A stretch of DNA of 36,042 bases from DASRRB01 sp036732755 (GCA_036732755.1 DAINBU010000049.1:1-36042); one strand, 5' to 3'; counted from the first letter of the stretch, positions 1 to 8,770 are shown. Numbers and translations are program-made. Notes: generated by a model not told the origin, from the sequence alone.

Positions 1-198
1 GCCTACCTGCACGTGCGCGGCGGGAAGATCGTGGTGGAGGACGACCTGCTCGACAGCGGCAGCCACCTCGGCGGCTTCTTCCTCGTGCGCGCCAAGGACC
101 TCGACGCCGCCATCGCGCTCGCGCGCGAATCGCCGCACCTGAAGTACGGCGGCGAGATCGAGATCCGGGCGGTGGTGCGCAGCGGCGGCGAGCGGTGA
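1..198 (+). CDS. YCII-related domain protein, C-terminal part (5' end outside window)
   Basis: The reading frame is open from the first base and ends with TGA at 196-198, so only the last 65 codons are present. The visible part (VVEDDLLDSGSHLGGFFLV followed by DLDAAIALARESPHLKYGG and a terminal strand EIEIRAVV) matches the second half of the small YCII/DGPF alpha-beta barrel: a beta-hairpin, an amphipathic helix carrying the ARESPH signature, then a final strand. Family members are about 95-120 residues long and often lie next to ECF sigma factors, but their biochemical role is mostly unknown. The gene ends 19 bases before the end of the convergent ferritin-like gene. Family assignment is fairly sure; function is not. 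Confidence 0.7.
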   Translation, partial: AYLHVRGGKIVVEDDLLDSGSHLGGFFLVRAKDLDAAIALARESPHLKYGGEIEIRAVVRSGGER

Positions 199-217
199 GG
201 CGCGGGGGCGCGCGGCG

Positions 218-682
218 CTACGAGATCGCGCCCGGCCGGCGCAGCATCTTCCCGACCTCGTGCAGGTGGCCGGTCTCGAGCGCGATCATCCCGCGCGTGA
301 ACTCTTCGAGCGCGACGTCGCGGCCGGCGACCAGCGCGAGGAGCTCGCGATAGACCTCGAGCCCCTCGCTCTCGTGCTCGAGGACCTCCTTCAGGATGTC
401 GTCGATCGCGTGGCGGTGCGTCTCGAGCAGCGGCCCGATCTTGAGCGACGGATGCTCGCCGAGCGCCGTGATCCACTCGCCGATCTTCTGCGCGTGGCCC
501 ATCGCCTCGGTCGCCTCGGTACGGAGCCAGGCCACGATCGGGATCCGGGCGTGGCCGAAGACCATCAGCGCGTAGTGGTTGAACCGGACGATGCCGGCGA
601 GCTCGAGCTCGAGCAGGTGGTTCAGGACCGCGACGACCGCCTTCGTGTCGATGCCGCCGTTCGCGCCGTTCTTCTTCGCCAT
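218..682 (-). CDS. Ferritin-like / bacterioferritin-type diiron four-helix protein
   Basis: A 154-residue protein, close to the usual bacterioferritin length (about 158), predicted to be an all-helical cytoplasmic protein that oxidises and stores iron or handles oxidative stress. Probable metal ligands are E27 (ELELAG), E59 and H63 (EAMGH), E104 (EHESEG), and E136 and H139 (ETGH). The last pair has the normal ExxH spacing, whereas the second-helix pair is ExxxH instead of ExxH, so the diiron site may be altered. The ATG at 682 is chosen because AAGGAG lies 7 bases upstream; the frame is open further upstream but has no support there. A possible -10 TACACT lies at 724-729. The exported repeat protein lies upstream on the same strand, 68 bases away. 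A non-ferroxidase member of the superfamily is the alternative. Confidence 0.75.
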   Translation of the reverse strand: MAKKNGANGGIDTKAVVAVLNHLLELELAGIVRFNHYALMVFGHARIPIVAWLRTEATEAMGHAQKIGEWITALGEHPSLKIGPLLETHRHAIDDILKEVLEHESEGLEVYRELLALVAGRDVALEEFTRGMIALETGHLHEVGKMLRRPGAIS

Positions 683-723
683 CGGACCGCTCCTTCGAGG
701 GGGGCGAGGGATCGAGGGGCGGG

Positions 724-729
724 AGTGTA
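724..729 (-). promoter_or_regulatory. Possible -10 element of the ferritin-like gene
   Basis: On the minus strand TACACT is followed by CCCGCC, 41 bases upstream of the ATG at 682. It resembles the other TAnnnT-plus-C-run sites in this window (6480, 9000, 21582). No -35 match is evident at the expected distance, so this is weak. Confidence 0.25.
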
Positions 730-750
730 GCGGGAGGGGAGAGGTGCGAC

Positions 751-2676
751 TCAGCGCGCGGCGGGGCCGTCCGCCTTCGCCGCCGGCGCACGCAGGTCGA
801 TCGGCGGCAGCGTGACGACGGCGCCGGGCGCGAGCTCGAACTTCATGGCCGGCTCGACGCCTTCTCCGGCGGGCTTGATCCGGAGCGTCCACGAGCCGGG
901 GGGAAGGAAGCACTCGAAGGAACCGTCGACCGCGACGCGTTCGCGACGCCACTGCACCGGGTCGCCGCGCCGATCGATGCCGCGCAAGCGCAGTTGGACG
1001 TCCTGCATCTCGCCCGACGGACACACGACGCGTCCGGCGAGCGTGCCGAGACGGGGCAGGGTGATGCGCAGTTCTCGCGTGCCCTGCGGGAACGAAGGAT
1101 GCTCGACGTGGCCGAATTCGTAGTCGGGCCCGGCGCTGCCGCGTGAGGCGGTCAGGAAATGCGGGGCCGGGTGGTCGTCGCCGAACACTTCGAAGGCGCC
1201 GTCGCGCCCGCTCGTCGTCCAGAGCAGCGGGTCGGCGAAGGCGCCGACGATCGGAATGCCGTGCTCTCCAACGAGCCCGGTCCAGTCGATCTTCACTCCG
1301 ATCCGTACTCCGCTCACCGGCGCGCCGGCGTCATCGACGACGATTCCCGAAGCGACGAGCTGCGAGCGAGCCACCCGGATCTCGCCGACGTTGCGGTGGA
1401 ACGGGGCATTCGACCGGTCGTCCGTCGGAATGGCGACCTCGACCGTTCCCGCAGCTTCCACGCGACTCGTGCGATCGTCGCGTTCCGCGACCGTGATCCA
1501 GCAGCGGAGGGCGCTCCACGGCGGCCACCATCCCGCTACGAGCGTGTACCGGATCGACGCGCGGCCGTCGCCGTCCGTCCGGGACGACCCCATTCGCATC
1601 CGATCGTGCCGGCGCCCCTCGTACGTGACGAACCACTCGACCTCCCGATCGACGACCGGCGCCCCCGCTTCGTCGACGAGACGGGCCGAGACTCGCGGAT
1701 GGTTCCTGCCCACCAAGCGCGCGGCGACCGACTCGGCGGGCGCGCGCGGACCGGTCACGGACTGCATGGCCTCGAGCTGTCCCTGACGGTTCTCGATCTC
1801 GGCGTCGAACTCCATTCCGGTCTCGACGTGCGGCAGCTCGTGATGGCTGCGGCCGTCCCACGCCTCCCACGCGATGGACGAGCGATCGCCCTTCAGTCGG
1901 AGCGTCGTCGACTGGATCCGCTCCATGGGATGTCCGTCCGGCTCGACGGCGTCGAGCACCAGCCGTCCGGTCGGCGGCATCTCGAAGCGGATCGGCTCCG
2001 CGGGAAGAGCGTTCCCGGCGAGTCTGCGATTCCGTGCAACGCGCAGCGGCGCGTCGACGGAGACCTGCAGTCGTCGCTCCTTGTCCAAGCCGGCCGGCGT
2101 GAAGAGGTCGATCGGCGCGAACGTCGCCACGCCCGCCGCGTCGGTGCTCGCGCGCCATTCGAACTCGAAGTCGTTCGGTCGGAGGTTCGAATCGACGACG
2201 ATCGGGACCTCGGCGACCGGGCGCTGCTGCGCGTCGACCGTGACGATGGTGATCGACCGAGACGGCCGCAGCACGAGCGTCACGACGACGTGCTGTCGCT
2301 GGAGTTTCGTGGCGGCGTAGCTCGTGCCCGCGCTCGCGACGAGGCACTCGTACCGGCCGACGCGCGTCTCTCCGTCGGCATTCGTCACGACCGTCTTGCC
2401 GAACTTGCGCCGGAGTGCGCCGAGCTGCGGTTCGGGGGCCAGCTCGCGTGAATCCTCCGGCAACTCCTCGAACCACGTGACGAAGGCGCCTGCGACGGCG
2501 CGCTTCTGCTCGTCGAGGACGCGGACGGGCGTTCCGTCGGACGGAGCGGCGACGGACTCGAAACGAGTCCCTGCGTCCGCCTTCTCGTGCAGCTGCGCAC
2601 ACGCCGTCGCCGCGAAGAGCGCGAATCCCGAAGAGAGGATCGCGGCGACCGGACGCCCGTCCTGCGCACGTCCCAT
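751..2676 (-). CDS. Exported protein with carboxypeptidase regulatory-like (beta-sandwich) repeats
   Basis: A 641-residue protein with an N-terminal hydrophobic segment (about residues 9-27, AAILSSGFALFAATACAQ) that fits a signal peptide. The ATAC could be a poor lipobox, because the -3 residue is not Leu/Val. After export the protein appears to be almost entirely beta-sandwich modules of the CarboxypepD_reg/CnaB type. Recurrent strands are VRVLDEQKRAVAGAFVTW, VTVDAQQRPVAEVPIVV, ARLVDEAGAPVVDREVEW, GIVVDDAGAPVSGVRIGV and TLAGRVVCPSGEMQDVQL, each followed by a turn with a D/G-rich TDGDGRA- or TSGRDGAF-like motif. No catalytic domain was recognised. Such proteins in Planctomycetota-like genomes are usually cell-surface or periplasmic and of unknown function. 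The start at 2676 has GAGGA about 7 bases upstream. Codon bias is slightly weaker than in its neighbours. Confidence 0.65.
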   Translation of the reverse strand: MGRAQDGRPVAAILSSGFALFAATACAQLHEKADAGTRFESVAAPSDGTPVRVLDEQKRAVAGAFVTWFEELPEDSRELAPEPQLGALRRKFGKTVVTNADGETRVGRYECLVASAGTSYAATKLQRQHVVVTLVLRPSRSITIVTVDAQQRPVAEVPIVVDSNLRPNDFEFEWRASTDAAGVATFAPIDLFTPAGLDKERRLQVSVDAPLRVARNRRLAGNALPAEPIRFEMPPTGRLVLDAVEPDGHPMERIQSTTLRLKGDRSSIAWEAWDGRSHHELPHVETGMEFDAEIENRQGQLEAMQSVTGPRAPAESVAARLVGRNHPRVSARLVDEAGAPVVDREVEWFVTYEGRRHDRMRMGSSRTDGDGRASIRYTLVAGWWPPWSALRCWITVAERDDRTSRVEAAGTVEVAIPTDDRSNAPFHRNVGEIRVARSQLVASGIVVDDAGAPVSGVRIGVKIDWTGLVGEHGIPIVGAFADPLLWTTSGRDGAFEVFGDDHPAPHFLTASRGSAGPDYEFGHVEHPSFPQGTRELRITLPRLGTLAGRVVCPSGEMQDVQLRLRGIDRRGDPVQWRRERVAVDGSFECFLPPGSWTLRIKPAGEGVEPAMKFELAPGAVVTLPPIDLRAPAAKADGPAAR

Positions 2677-2810
2677 GGCGAATCCTCGTCGACGACCGCG
2701 GCGAACGGCACCGAGCTTCGCCTGGCGACCACTTCAACGCGGCCGCCCTCCGTTTCCGTTCAGTAGCTCGGTTCCGACGGGGAGTTGCGCGGCGAAGCTT
2801 CCGGGGATTC

Positions 2811-3761
2811 CTACAGCCAGCTCCGCCTCTTGAAGAACACCGCCATCACCCCCGCCAGCGCGGCCATCCCGGCGACCACGATCCAGAAGCCGCGCGGGTC
2901 CTTCAGCAGCGGCAGGTGCTCGAAGTTCATCCCGAAGACGCCCGCGACGAGGCCGAGCGGAAGCAGGATGGTGGCCACGGCGGTCAGCGTGCGCATGGCC
3001 AGGTTCAATTGGTTGTTCACGGCGGTGAGGTAGGTGTCGCGCGCGGCGAGGATGCCGTCGCGCACCGACTCGAGCAGGTCGTAGATGCGCAGCATGTGGT
3101 CGGCGACGTCGCGCAGGTAGGGCGCGATCTCGCGCGAGAAGAACGGCGAATCGCCGCGCGCGATCGACTGGTAGACGTCGCGCTGGACTCGAACGACCCG
3201 CGCAAAGTGGGCCGAGCGCCGGCGCAGCTGGTGCAAGCGCGGCAGCAGGTCGCGCGAGACGCGCTCGGTCGCCTCCTCCTCGAGCCCCTCGGCGCGGTCG
3301 ATCAGCTCGTCGACGCGCTCCTCGAAGACGTCGGCCATGTGGGAGAGGATGGCATGGGCGACGCGCTCGGGCGCGACGAGGTAGTGGTTCGGGTGGCGCC
3401 GCATCTGCTCGATCAGAGGGTCGAGCAGCGGAGCCGGCTTGCGCAGGAGCGTGACGACCCACGTCTTGCCGAGGAAGAGCGCGACCTTGCGCGTCGAGCG
3501 CTGCTCGGACGTGGCGGGCGCGTGCACGATGATGAAGACGTGGTCGTCGAACTCGCGGAAGACGGGCGGGTGCTCCTTCTCCAGCGCGTCGCCGAGCGCG
3601 AGCTCGTGCAGGCCGAGCTTCTCGCGCAGCAGCGCGCGCTCGGCCGCGTCGGGCTCGACCGCCTCGATCCAGCACGGGGAACCGTCGCGCGCGCGCTCGA
3701 GCCCCGCCGCGCCCTCGGTCGTGCGCCACTCCTTGCCGTCGCAGCGATGCACGCGCAGCAC
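2811..3761 (-). CDS. corA: CorA-family Mg2+/Co2+ transporter
   Basis: A 316-residue inner-membrane divalent cation channel, normal CorA length. The N-terminal two thirds form the cytoplasmic funnel with long helices (about residues 110-255). The C-terminus has two membrane helices, LTAVATILLPLGLVAGVFG and WIVVAGMAALAGVMAVFF, and a short basic tail KRRSWL. The selectivity motif GMN follows the first helix (VFGMNFEHLP). The upstream permease gene ends with TGA at 3764-3766. Two GTG codons compete: 3765-3767, overlapping that stop, and 3759-3761. The latter has GGAGG seven bases upstream and is preferred; the former would add two residues. The tight spacing implies co-transcription and translational coupling with the permease. 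Pentameric Mg2+ uptake is the family function; the substrate is inferred. Confidence 0.9.
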   Translation of the reverse strand: MLRVHRCDGKEWRTTEGAAGLERARDGSPCWIEAVEPDAAERALLREKLGLHELALGDALEKEHPPVFREFDDHVFIIVHAPATSEQRSTRKVALFLGKTWVVTLLRKPAPLLDPLIEQMRRHPNHYLVAPERVAHAILSHMADVFEERVDELIDRAEGLEEEATERVSRDLLPRLHQLRRRSAHFARVVRVQRDVYQSIARGDSPFFSREIAPYLRDVADHMLRIYDLLESVRDGILAARDTYLTAVNNQLNLAMRTLTAVATILLPLGLVAGVFGMNFEHLPLLKDPRGFWIVVAGMAALAGVMAVFFKRRSWL

Positions 3762-3763
3762 GG

Positions 3764-5542
3764 TCACTCCTCCAGATCCGGCGCGTCGTCGACGTCGGGC
3801 GCGTCGTCGACCGGGGCGGGCGCGTGCGCCGGGCCCTTCATCGTGACGAGCGGCGCGACCAGGAAGAGCGCGCCCATGAGGGCGTACGCCTCGACGAAGC
3901 GCCAGCCCGACATGCCGCTCAGGATCGCATAGGCGGTCCAGGGGCGCTCGCGCGCGATCGAGAAGATCTGCCCGAGCGGCGCCGGATCGAGCACGGTGTC
4001 GGCCGGCGTGAACTGGTAGGCGTGCAGGATGCCGGTCGCGGCGAGCAGCGCTCCGGCGAAGCACCAGAGCGACGCCTTCACGAAGCGCCCGTCGATGATC
4101 GCGACGGTCGCCGCCGAGAGGATCATCGACGTGAAGATGAAGCCCTGCTCGAGCGCGAAGCCGCCGTCGATCCAGGTGTCGGACTGCTGGAAGGCGGCGA
4201 TCAGGTCGGGCCCGAAGGGCGGGCCGCCCGCCGAACCGACGCCGGCCGCGCGCAGGCCGTTCTTCGCGAGCAGGACGCCCCACGCCGCGACGCCGGGGAG
4301 GATGCCGATCACGACGGCGGGGGCGTGCCTGCGCGGGACCGCCTGGAACGCCTGCGCGGTGATGACGATCCCGATCCAGAGCACGATCGCCATGCCGGCG
4401 TCGATCGGGACGGCGTGGCGGATCACGGCGAGCGCGCCGGTGAGGCAGACGATCGTCACGAACGCACCGTTCGCGACCGAGTACCCGACGCGCGCGCCGA
4501 GCGCCTTCCAGCCGGGGTGGCCGATGTAGATCGTGGTCGGGAAGCACGAGCCGAACAGCGCGGCCGCAAACGAGCCGAGGCCGTTCACCGCGAGCGAGCC
4601 CGTCATCGGGTAGGAGTCGCCCGCCGCCTCCGCCGACTCGATGTTCTGCAGCGACGCGGCGACGTTGAAGAGCCCCATCGGGATGATCACGGAGACGTAG
4701 TTCCAGAGGAAGTCGCCGCGCAGCGACTCGAGCACGTCGCCGGCGACCGGCACGGGCGGGCAGAAGCCCGCGAGCGGCGGCCACTCGCCCGCCGGCACGA
4801 GCCCGGTCTTCCAGGCGAGCACGCTCCCGACCACGACCGCCACGAGTCCGCCCGGCAGGCCGAGGCGGAAGCGGACGTTCCCGAAGTAGATCAAGAGGAC
4901 GATCGCGAGGGTCGCGAACCCGACCAGCGGGTGGGCGAAGGTACGGAACAGGAAGCCGAGCGAGATGAAGCCGAGCGCGATGCCGGCGAGCGTCGAGAGC
5001 AGCGCCGCGCGCGGCGTGAGCCGGCGCACGAAGCCGGCGACGAACGCGCCGACCAGCTCGATCAGCGCCGAGCCCATGCAGGCGGCGAGCCCCGCCTTCC
5101 AGGCGAAATCCGAGGGGTCGGCCAGCTGCAGCCGCTCCGCCTCGAGCTTCGCCGGCAGCATCACGAGGAAGACGTGGGCGAAGAGCGAGACGGTGTTGAT
5201 GCCGTAGGGGAGCGCGCAGACGTCGCTGCGGCCGGTGCGCAGCGCGAGGCGCCGCGCCAGCCACGAATAGAAGAGGTTGCCGACCAGGATCGAGACGGCG
5301 GCGCCCGGCAGGATGCGGCCGTACACCAGCGCCGGCGGGAAGCCGAGCACGGTCGTACAGAGCGTGTCGATCAGCAGGAGCTGGACGAGGTTGTCGATCG
5401 CCAGCCCGAAGAAGCCGTCGAGGTCGCCGCGCACGAACCAGCGCGCGCGGGGCGGGGCGGGGGCCGGTGGCTCGGAAGCGGGAGCGGCGGCGGGACCGGC
5501 GGCGGGCCCTGCAGCGGGATCCTCCGCCGCCGCGTCGCTCAT
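3764..5542 (-). CDS. NCS2-like (xanthine/uracil permease family) multi-pass transporter
   Basis: A 592-residue polytopic membrane protein with roughly 12-14 hydrophobic helices. Its inverted-repeat-like layout and the middle section NVAASLQNIESAEAAGDSYP followed by GSFAAALFGSCFPTTIYIGH resemble the nucleobase-cation-symport-2 (xanthine/uracil/AzgA) family. Residues 1-32 are Ala/Pro/Glu-rich and probably cytoplasmic and disordered. The C-terminus ends in an acidic repeat (DDAPD twice, coded by a short direct repeat at about 3779-3811). The start ATG at 5540-5542 overlaps the TGA of the upstream dehydrogenase (ATGA), and the stop is next to the CorA start. The substrate cannot be read from sequence: purine, uracil or an organic anion are all possible. 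Confidence 0.65.
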   Translation of the reverse strand: MSDAAAEDPAAGPAAGPAAAPASEPPAPAPPRARWFVRGDLDGFFGLAIDNLVQLLLIDTLCTTVLGFPPALVYGRILPGAAVSILVGNLFYSWLARRLALRTGRSDVCALPYGINTVSLFAHVFLVMLPAKLEAERLQLADPSDFAWKAGLAACMGSALIELVGAFVAGFVRRLTPRAALLSTLAGIALGFISLGFLFRTFAHPLVGFATLAIVLLIYFGNVRFRLGLPGGLVAVVVGSVLAWKTGLVPAGEWPPLAGFCPPVPVAGDVLESLRGDFLWNYVSVIIPMGLFNVAASLQNIESAEAAGDSYPMTGSLAVNGLGSFAAALFGSCFPTTIYIGHPGWKALGARVGYSVANGAFVTIVCLTGALAVIRHAVPIDAGMAIVLWIGIVITAQAFQAVPRRHAPAVVIGILPGVAAWGVLLAKNGLRAAGVGSAGGPPFGPDLIAAFQQSDTWIDGGFALEQGFIFTSMILSAATVAIIDGRFVKASLWCFAGALLAATGILHAYQFTPADTVLDPAPLGQIFSIARERPWTAYAILSGMSGWRFVEAYALMGALFLVAPLVTMKGPAHAPAPVDDAPDVDDAPDLEE

Positions 5543-6411
5543 CCCTGCTTCCAGTCGTAGAAGCCCTGGCCCGACTTCTTGCCGAGCTCGCCGCGCTTCA
5601 CCATGTCGCGCAGGAGCTGCGGCGCGCGGTACTGCTCGCCGCCGAGCTCCTTCTGCAGCGTGTCGGCGATGGCGAGGCGGACGTCGAGGCCGACCACGTC
5701 GGTGAGCCGCAGCGGGCCCATCGGATGGTTGTAGCCCAGCACCATCGCCTGGTCGATGTCGGCGGCGCTCGCGACACCCTGCTCGACCATGCGCATCGCC
5801 TCGAGGCCGAGCACGACGCCGAGGCGGCTGGTCGCGAAGCCCGGCGAGTCCTGGACGACGATCGGCTCCTTGCCCATCCGGCGCGCGACCTCGAGCGCGA
5901 TGCGCCGCGCCGCGTCGCCGGTCTTCGGGTGGACCACCACCTCGATCAGCTTCATGAGGTGGACGGGGTTGAAGAAGTGCATCCCGATCAGCCGCTCGGG
6001 TCGCTGCAGCGCGGCCGCGATCTGCGCGATCGGCAGCGAGGAGGTGTTGCTGGCGAGGATCGCGTCGGGAGGCGCCGCTCTCTCGGCCGCCTCGAAGACG
6101 GCGTGCTTCGCGGCGAGGTTCTCGAAGATCGCCTCGATCACGAGGCCCGCCTCGCGCGCCGCGCCGGCGAGGTCGCGCGTCGTCGAGAGGTTCGCGCGGA
6201 CGCGGTCGCGGTCGGCGTCGGTGAGCTTGCCACGCTGGATGCCGCCGGCGAGGTTCTCCTCGATCTTCTCCTTCGCGCGCGCGAGCGCGGCCTCGTCCTG
6301 GTCGACGAGCGCGACCTTAAAGCCAGAGAGAGCAGCGACTTGCGCGATGCCGTGGCCCATCGTTCCGGCGCCGACGACGGCGATGCGCGTGAGCTCGGGA
6401 GTCGGATTCAT
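5539..6411 (-). CDS. hbd: 3-hydroxyacyl-CoA (3-hydroxybutyryl-CoA) dehydrogenase
   Basis: A 290-residue NAD(P)-dependent enzyme interconverting 3-hydroxyacyl-CoA and 3-oxoacyl-CoA, in fatty-acid or branched-chain breakdown or in butyryl-CoA pathways. The N-terminal Rossmann domain carries GAGTMG at residues 14-19. SNTSS (121-125), H145 in GMHFFNPV and E157 form the catalytic region. The helical C-domain has LGYNHPMGPLRLTDVVGLD and ends GQGFYDW. The conserved Asn of the PGFxxNR motif is Ser195 here (PGFATSR), a variant seen in one subfamily of these enzymes. The length equals single-domain Hbd, with no fused hydratase. It is the first gene of an overlapping set with the permease and corA. No strong ribosome-binding site is visible before the ATG at 6411. 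Confidence 0.92.
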   Translation of the reverse strand: MNPTPELTRIAVVGAGTMGHGIAQVAALSGFKVALVDQDEAALARAKEKIEENLAGGIQRGKLTDADRDRVRANLSTTRDLAGAAREAGLVIEAIFENLAAKHAVFEAAERAAPPDAILASNTSSLPIAQIAAALQRPERLIGMHFFNPVHLMKLIEVVVHPKTGDAARRIALEVARRMGKEPIVVQDSPGFATSRLGVVLGLEAMRMVEQGVASAADIDQAMVLGYNHPMGPLRLTDVVGLDVRLAIADTLQKELGGEQYRAPQLLRDMVKRGELGKKSGQGFYDWKQG

Positions 6412-6457
6412 GGGCGCGGCATGAGACAGGCCGTGCGATCCCTGATCAAGCGCTGCC

Positions 6458-6485
6458 TTGACGCACGGAGCCGTCCCGATATGAT
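6458..6485 (+). promoter_or_regulatory. Sigma-70-type promoter for the HEAT-repeat gene
   Basis: TTGACG (6458-6463) and TATGAT (6480-6485) are separated by 16 bases, and each matches the consensus at five of six positions. Transcription would begin near 6492, giving a leader of about 160 bases before the ATG at 6652. The leader contains a small GGGCC/GGCCC hairpin near 6604-6620 but no riboswitch that I recognise. The -10 is followed directly by CCCCCG, shared with the sites at 9000 and 21582. Confidence 0.6.
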
Positions 6486-6651
6486 CCCCCGCCTTCTTCG
6501 CCAGCCGACGTAAGTGCTTGTCGTTGCCAGGGTTGTGGCGTGGCGCGGGGTGGTTACTCGCCGTGGACCCGGGCCTATAGCGGCCGACCTCGGCACCCAG
6601 GACGGGCCCTCGAGAAGGCCCAAGAAGACCGCAAGGGAGGAAGCCCTCGAC

Positions 6652-8730
6652 ATGTTCTCCTTCTCCTATTCCGGCTCCGTGCGCGTCGTGCTCGCGCTCG
6701 CGCTCGGCGGATTCCTCGGTTCGACGCTGCACGCGCAGGACACGTCGGCGAAGTTCAAGGAGGCGACCGACCTCTACTTCCGCAACAAGCCGGAAGAGGC
6801 GCTGAAGGCGTTCCAGGAGGTCCTGAACGCCAATCCGTCGAACGAGGCGGCCTTCGAGATGTACCGCGAGTCGGGCCGCCAGGTGATGGCGCTCATGCTC
6901 GTGAAGGGCGGCGAGTTCGAGGCGACGGCGAAGCGCTTCCTCGAACTGGCCACGCTCGGCAGGAAAGAGAAGACGGACGACGAGGCGGTCATCAAGGACC
7001 TCGTCGAGAAGGCGATGTCGGGGAACTATCTCGACCAGCGCGACGCGCTCTACGCCCTCTCGGCGAACCACGGCGAGTACGGCGCCGGCCCGTTCGTGGC
7101 GAAGCTCGCCGAGGACGAGACGCGCGTGGTCGCGATGGACGCGCTGCAGCACATGGGCAACGACGCGGTCCTGCCGCTCTGCGCCGCGCTCGGCTCGGAG
7201 AACGAGGCGGTGGTCCGCTACGCGGCGGTCTGCCTCGGCGCGATCCGGGACGCGCGCGCCCTGCCGGCCCTCAAGAAGGTCGCCGAGGCCTCCGCCAACG
7301 CGGTGAACAAGGAGGCGGCCACCGAGGCGATGCACCGCATCTCCGGCAAGGACGCGTCGGCGTTCGGGTCGGCGGCCGACCTGCACGTCGCCGCCGCGAT
7401 CCAGTACTTCCGCAACGAGCAGAAGGTCGTGAAGCCGTTCGACACGCCCGACGCGACCTGGAGCGCCGACGGCGCCGGCGTGAAGGCCACCAAGGTCCCG
7501 GCCGCGCTGCGCAGCCTGCGGCTCGCGCAGCAGCACTGCCTCGAGGCGGTCGAGGATCCGCGCGCGGCGACGGTCCTGCTCGCCGCGTACGCGGGCGAGA
7601 AGGCGGTCGCGGTCTCGGCCAAGGAGATGGCGGTCGAAGGCGCGGGCGAGCCCGACCCGACGCTCGACGACAAGATCGCGGCGGGCGGCGCGCCCGGCCT
7701 CTCGAGCGCGCTCCAGTTCGCGATCGAGAACGACGCGCCGCTCGCGGCCGTCCAGATCGTGAACGCGCTCGACGCGATGGGCGCGATGACGCCGCCGCTC
7801 ACGGCCGCGCTCGGCGCGCCCTACAAGTCGGTGCGCTACCAGGCCGCGTTCGCGCTCGCCTCGCACGGCGAGACGGGCGAGGCGGTGGTGAAGGCGCTCG
7901 GCGAGGCGATCGTCGAGGACGCGCTGCGCATCGTGCTCGTGGTCGACGACCGCAGCGAGTCGCGCAACGCGATCGCCGCCGCGCTGCGCGCCGCGGGCTA
8001 CACCGTGATCACCGCGGAGAACGGCGGCCTCGGCTTCGCTCGGGCGCGCACGATCCCGCCCAAGGACGTGATGGTCCTGCGCGCGAACATGCAGGACATC
8101 ACGATCGACCAGTTCGTCTACGACGCCGACTACCGCAGCTCGAGCGCCGGCATCGTGATCCTCTCCGACGCCGACAAGGCCGAGGGGCTCAAGACGGCCT
8201 TCGACGGCAAGGGCAAGGTGAAGGGCTTCCTCACCGACCCGGTCGCGGCGCAGGCGGTGACCGACGCGGTGAAGGCCGCGCTGCCCGAGCTCAACCACGA
8301 GCGCGCCAACGCCCTGGCGGCGGCCGAGCGCGCCGCGGGACTACTCGGGCATCTTCCATACAGTGCGCTCCCGCCGGCGAAGGACGCGCTCATCGCGTCG
8401 CTCGCCCGCCCGGAAGAGACGGTGCTCAGTGGCGCGCTCAAGGCGATCGGCCACCTCGGCCCGGCCGACGCGGCGCCGGCGACGGTGGCGATCTTCGCCG
8501 ACGCGGCGAGGCCCGAGGCGATCCGGGTCGCGGCGGCCGACGCGCTCGGCGGCATCTTCGCGCGCATGACGACGGCGCCCGCCGAGGACGTCTTGAAGCC
8601 GGTGATGGACGCGGCGACGGGCGAGACGAACGCGGCGGTGCGGCTCGCCGCGGGCCGCGCGCTCGGCTCGGCCAACTTCCTCACGCCGGCGCAGCGCGGC
8701 GCGCTCCTGCGGGGTGCGGCGAAGCAGTAG
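6652..8730 (+). CDS. Exported HEAT-repeat protein with embedded receiver-like domain
   Basis: A 692-residue protein. Residues 1-28 form a signal peptide with probable cleavage after LHA (LHA|QD). Residues 30-100 look TPR-like (LYFRNKPEEALKAFQEVL). HEAT-like helical pairs follow at about 165-225, 364-410 and 565-690. Between the last two HEAT blocks, residues 424-545 have the alpha/beta pattern of a response-regulator receiver: VLVVDDRSESRNAIAAAL keeps the acidic pair D432/D433, and S505 matches the conserved Ser/Thr. The phosphoacceptor Asp is Arg477 (VLRANM) and the conserved Lys is Asp529 (GFLTDPV), so phosphotransfer is unlikely. The gene probably encodes a periplasmic scaffold, not a two-component regulator. 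GGAGG lies 11 bases before the ATG at 6652, a long spacing. Function is unknown. Confidence 0.8.
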   Translation: MFSFSYSGSVRVVLALALGGFLGSTLHAQDTSAKFKEATDLYFRNKPEEALKAFQEVLNANPSNEAAFEMYRESGRQVMALMLVKGGEFEATAKRFLELATLGRKEKTDDEAVIKDLVEKAMSGNYLDQRDALYALSANHGEYGAGPFVAKLAEDETRVVAMDALQHMGNDAVLPLCAALGSENEAVVRYAAVCLGAIRDARALPALKKVAEASANAVNKEAATEAMHRISGKDASAFGSAADLHVAAAIQYFRNEQKVVKPFDTPDATWSADGAGVKATKVPAALRSLRLAQQHCLEAVEDPRAATVLLAAYAGEKAVAVSAKEMAVEGAGEPDPTLDDKIAAGGAPGLSSALQFAIENDAPLAAVQIVNALDAMGAMTPPLTAALGAPYKSVRYQAAFALASHGETGEAVVKALGEAIVEDALRIVLVVDDRSESRNAIAAALRAAGYTVITAENGGLGFARARTIPPKDVMVLRANMQDITIDQFVYDADYRSSSAGIVILSDADKAEGLKTAFDGKGKVKGFLTDPVAAQAVTDAVKAALPELNHERANALAAAERAAGLLGHLPYSALPPAKDALIASLARPEETVLSGALKAIGHLGPADAAPATVAIFADAARPEAIRVAAADALGGIFARMTTAPAEDVLKPVMDAATGETNAAVRLAAGRALGSANFLTPAQRGALLRGAAKQ

Positions 8731-8770
8731 TCGACCCGGGGAGTTCCGGACGGCGGAGCGCGCGGTGCCG

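Noticed and set aside
7921..8290. A functional two-component response regulator
   Set aside because: The phosphoacceptor Asp and conserved Lys are replaced, the protein has a signal peptide, and no histidine kinase gene is near.
6412..8298. Upstream continuation of the dehydrogenase frame on the minus strand
   Set aside because: The Rossmann fold begins right at ATG 6411, and the upstream part is the antisense of the HEAT-repeat gene.
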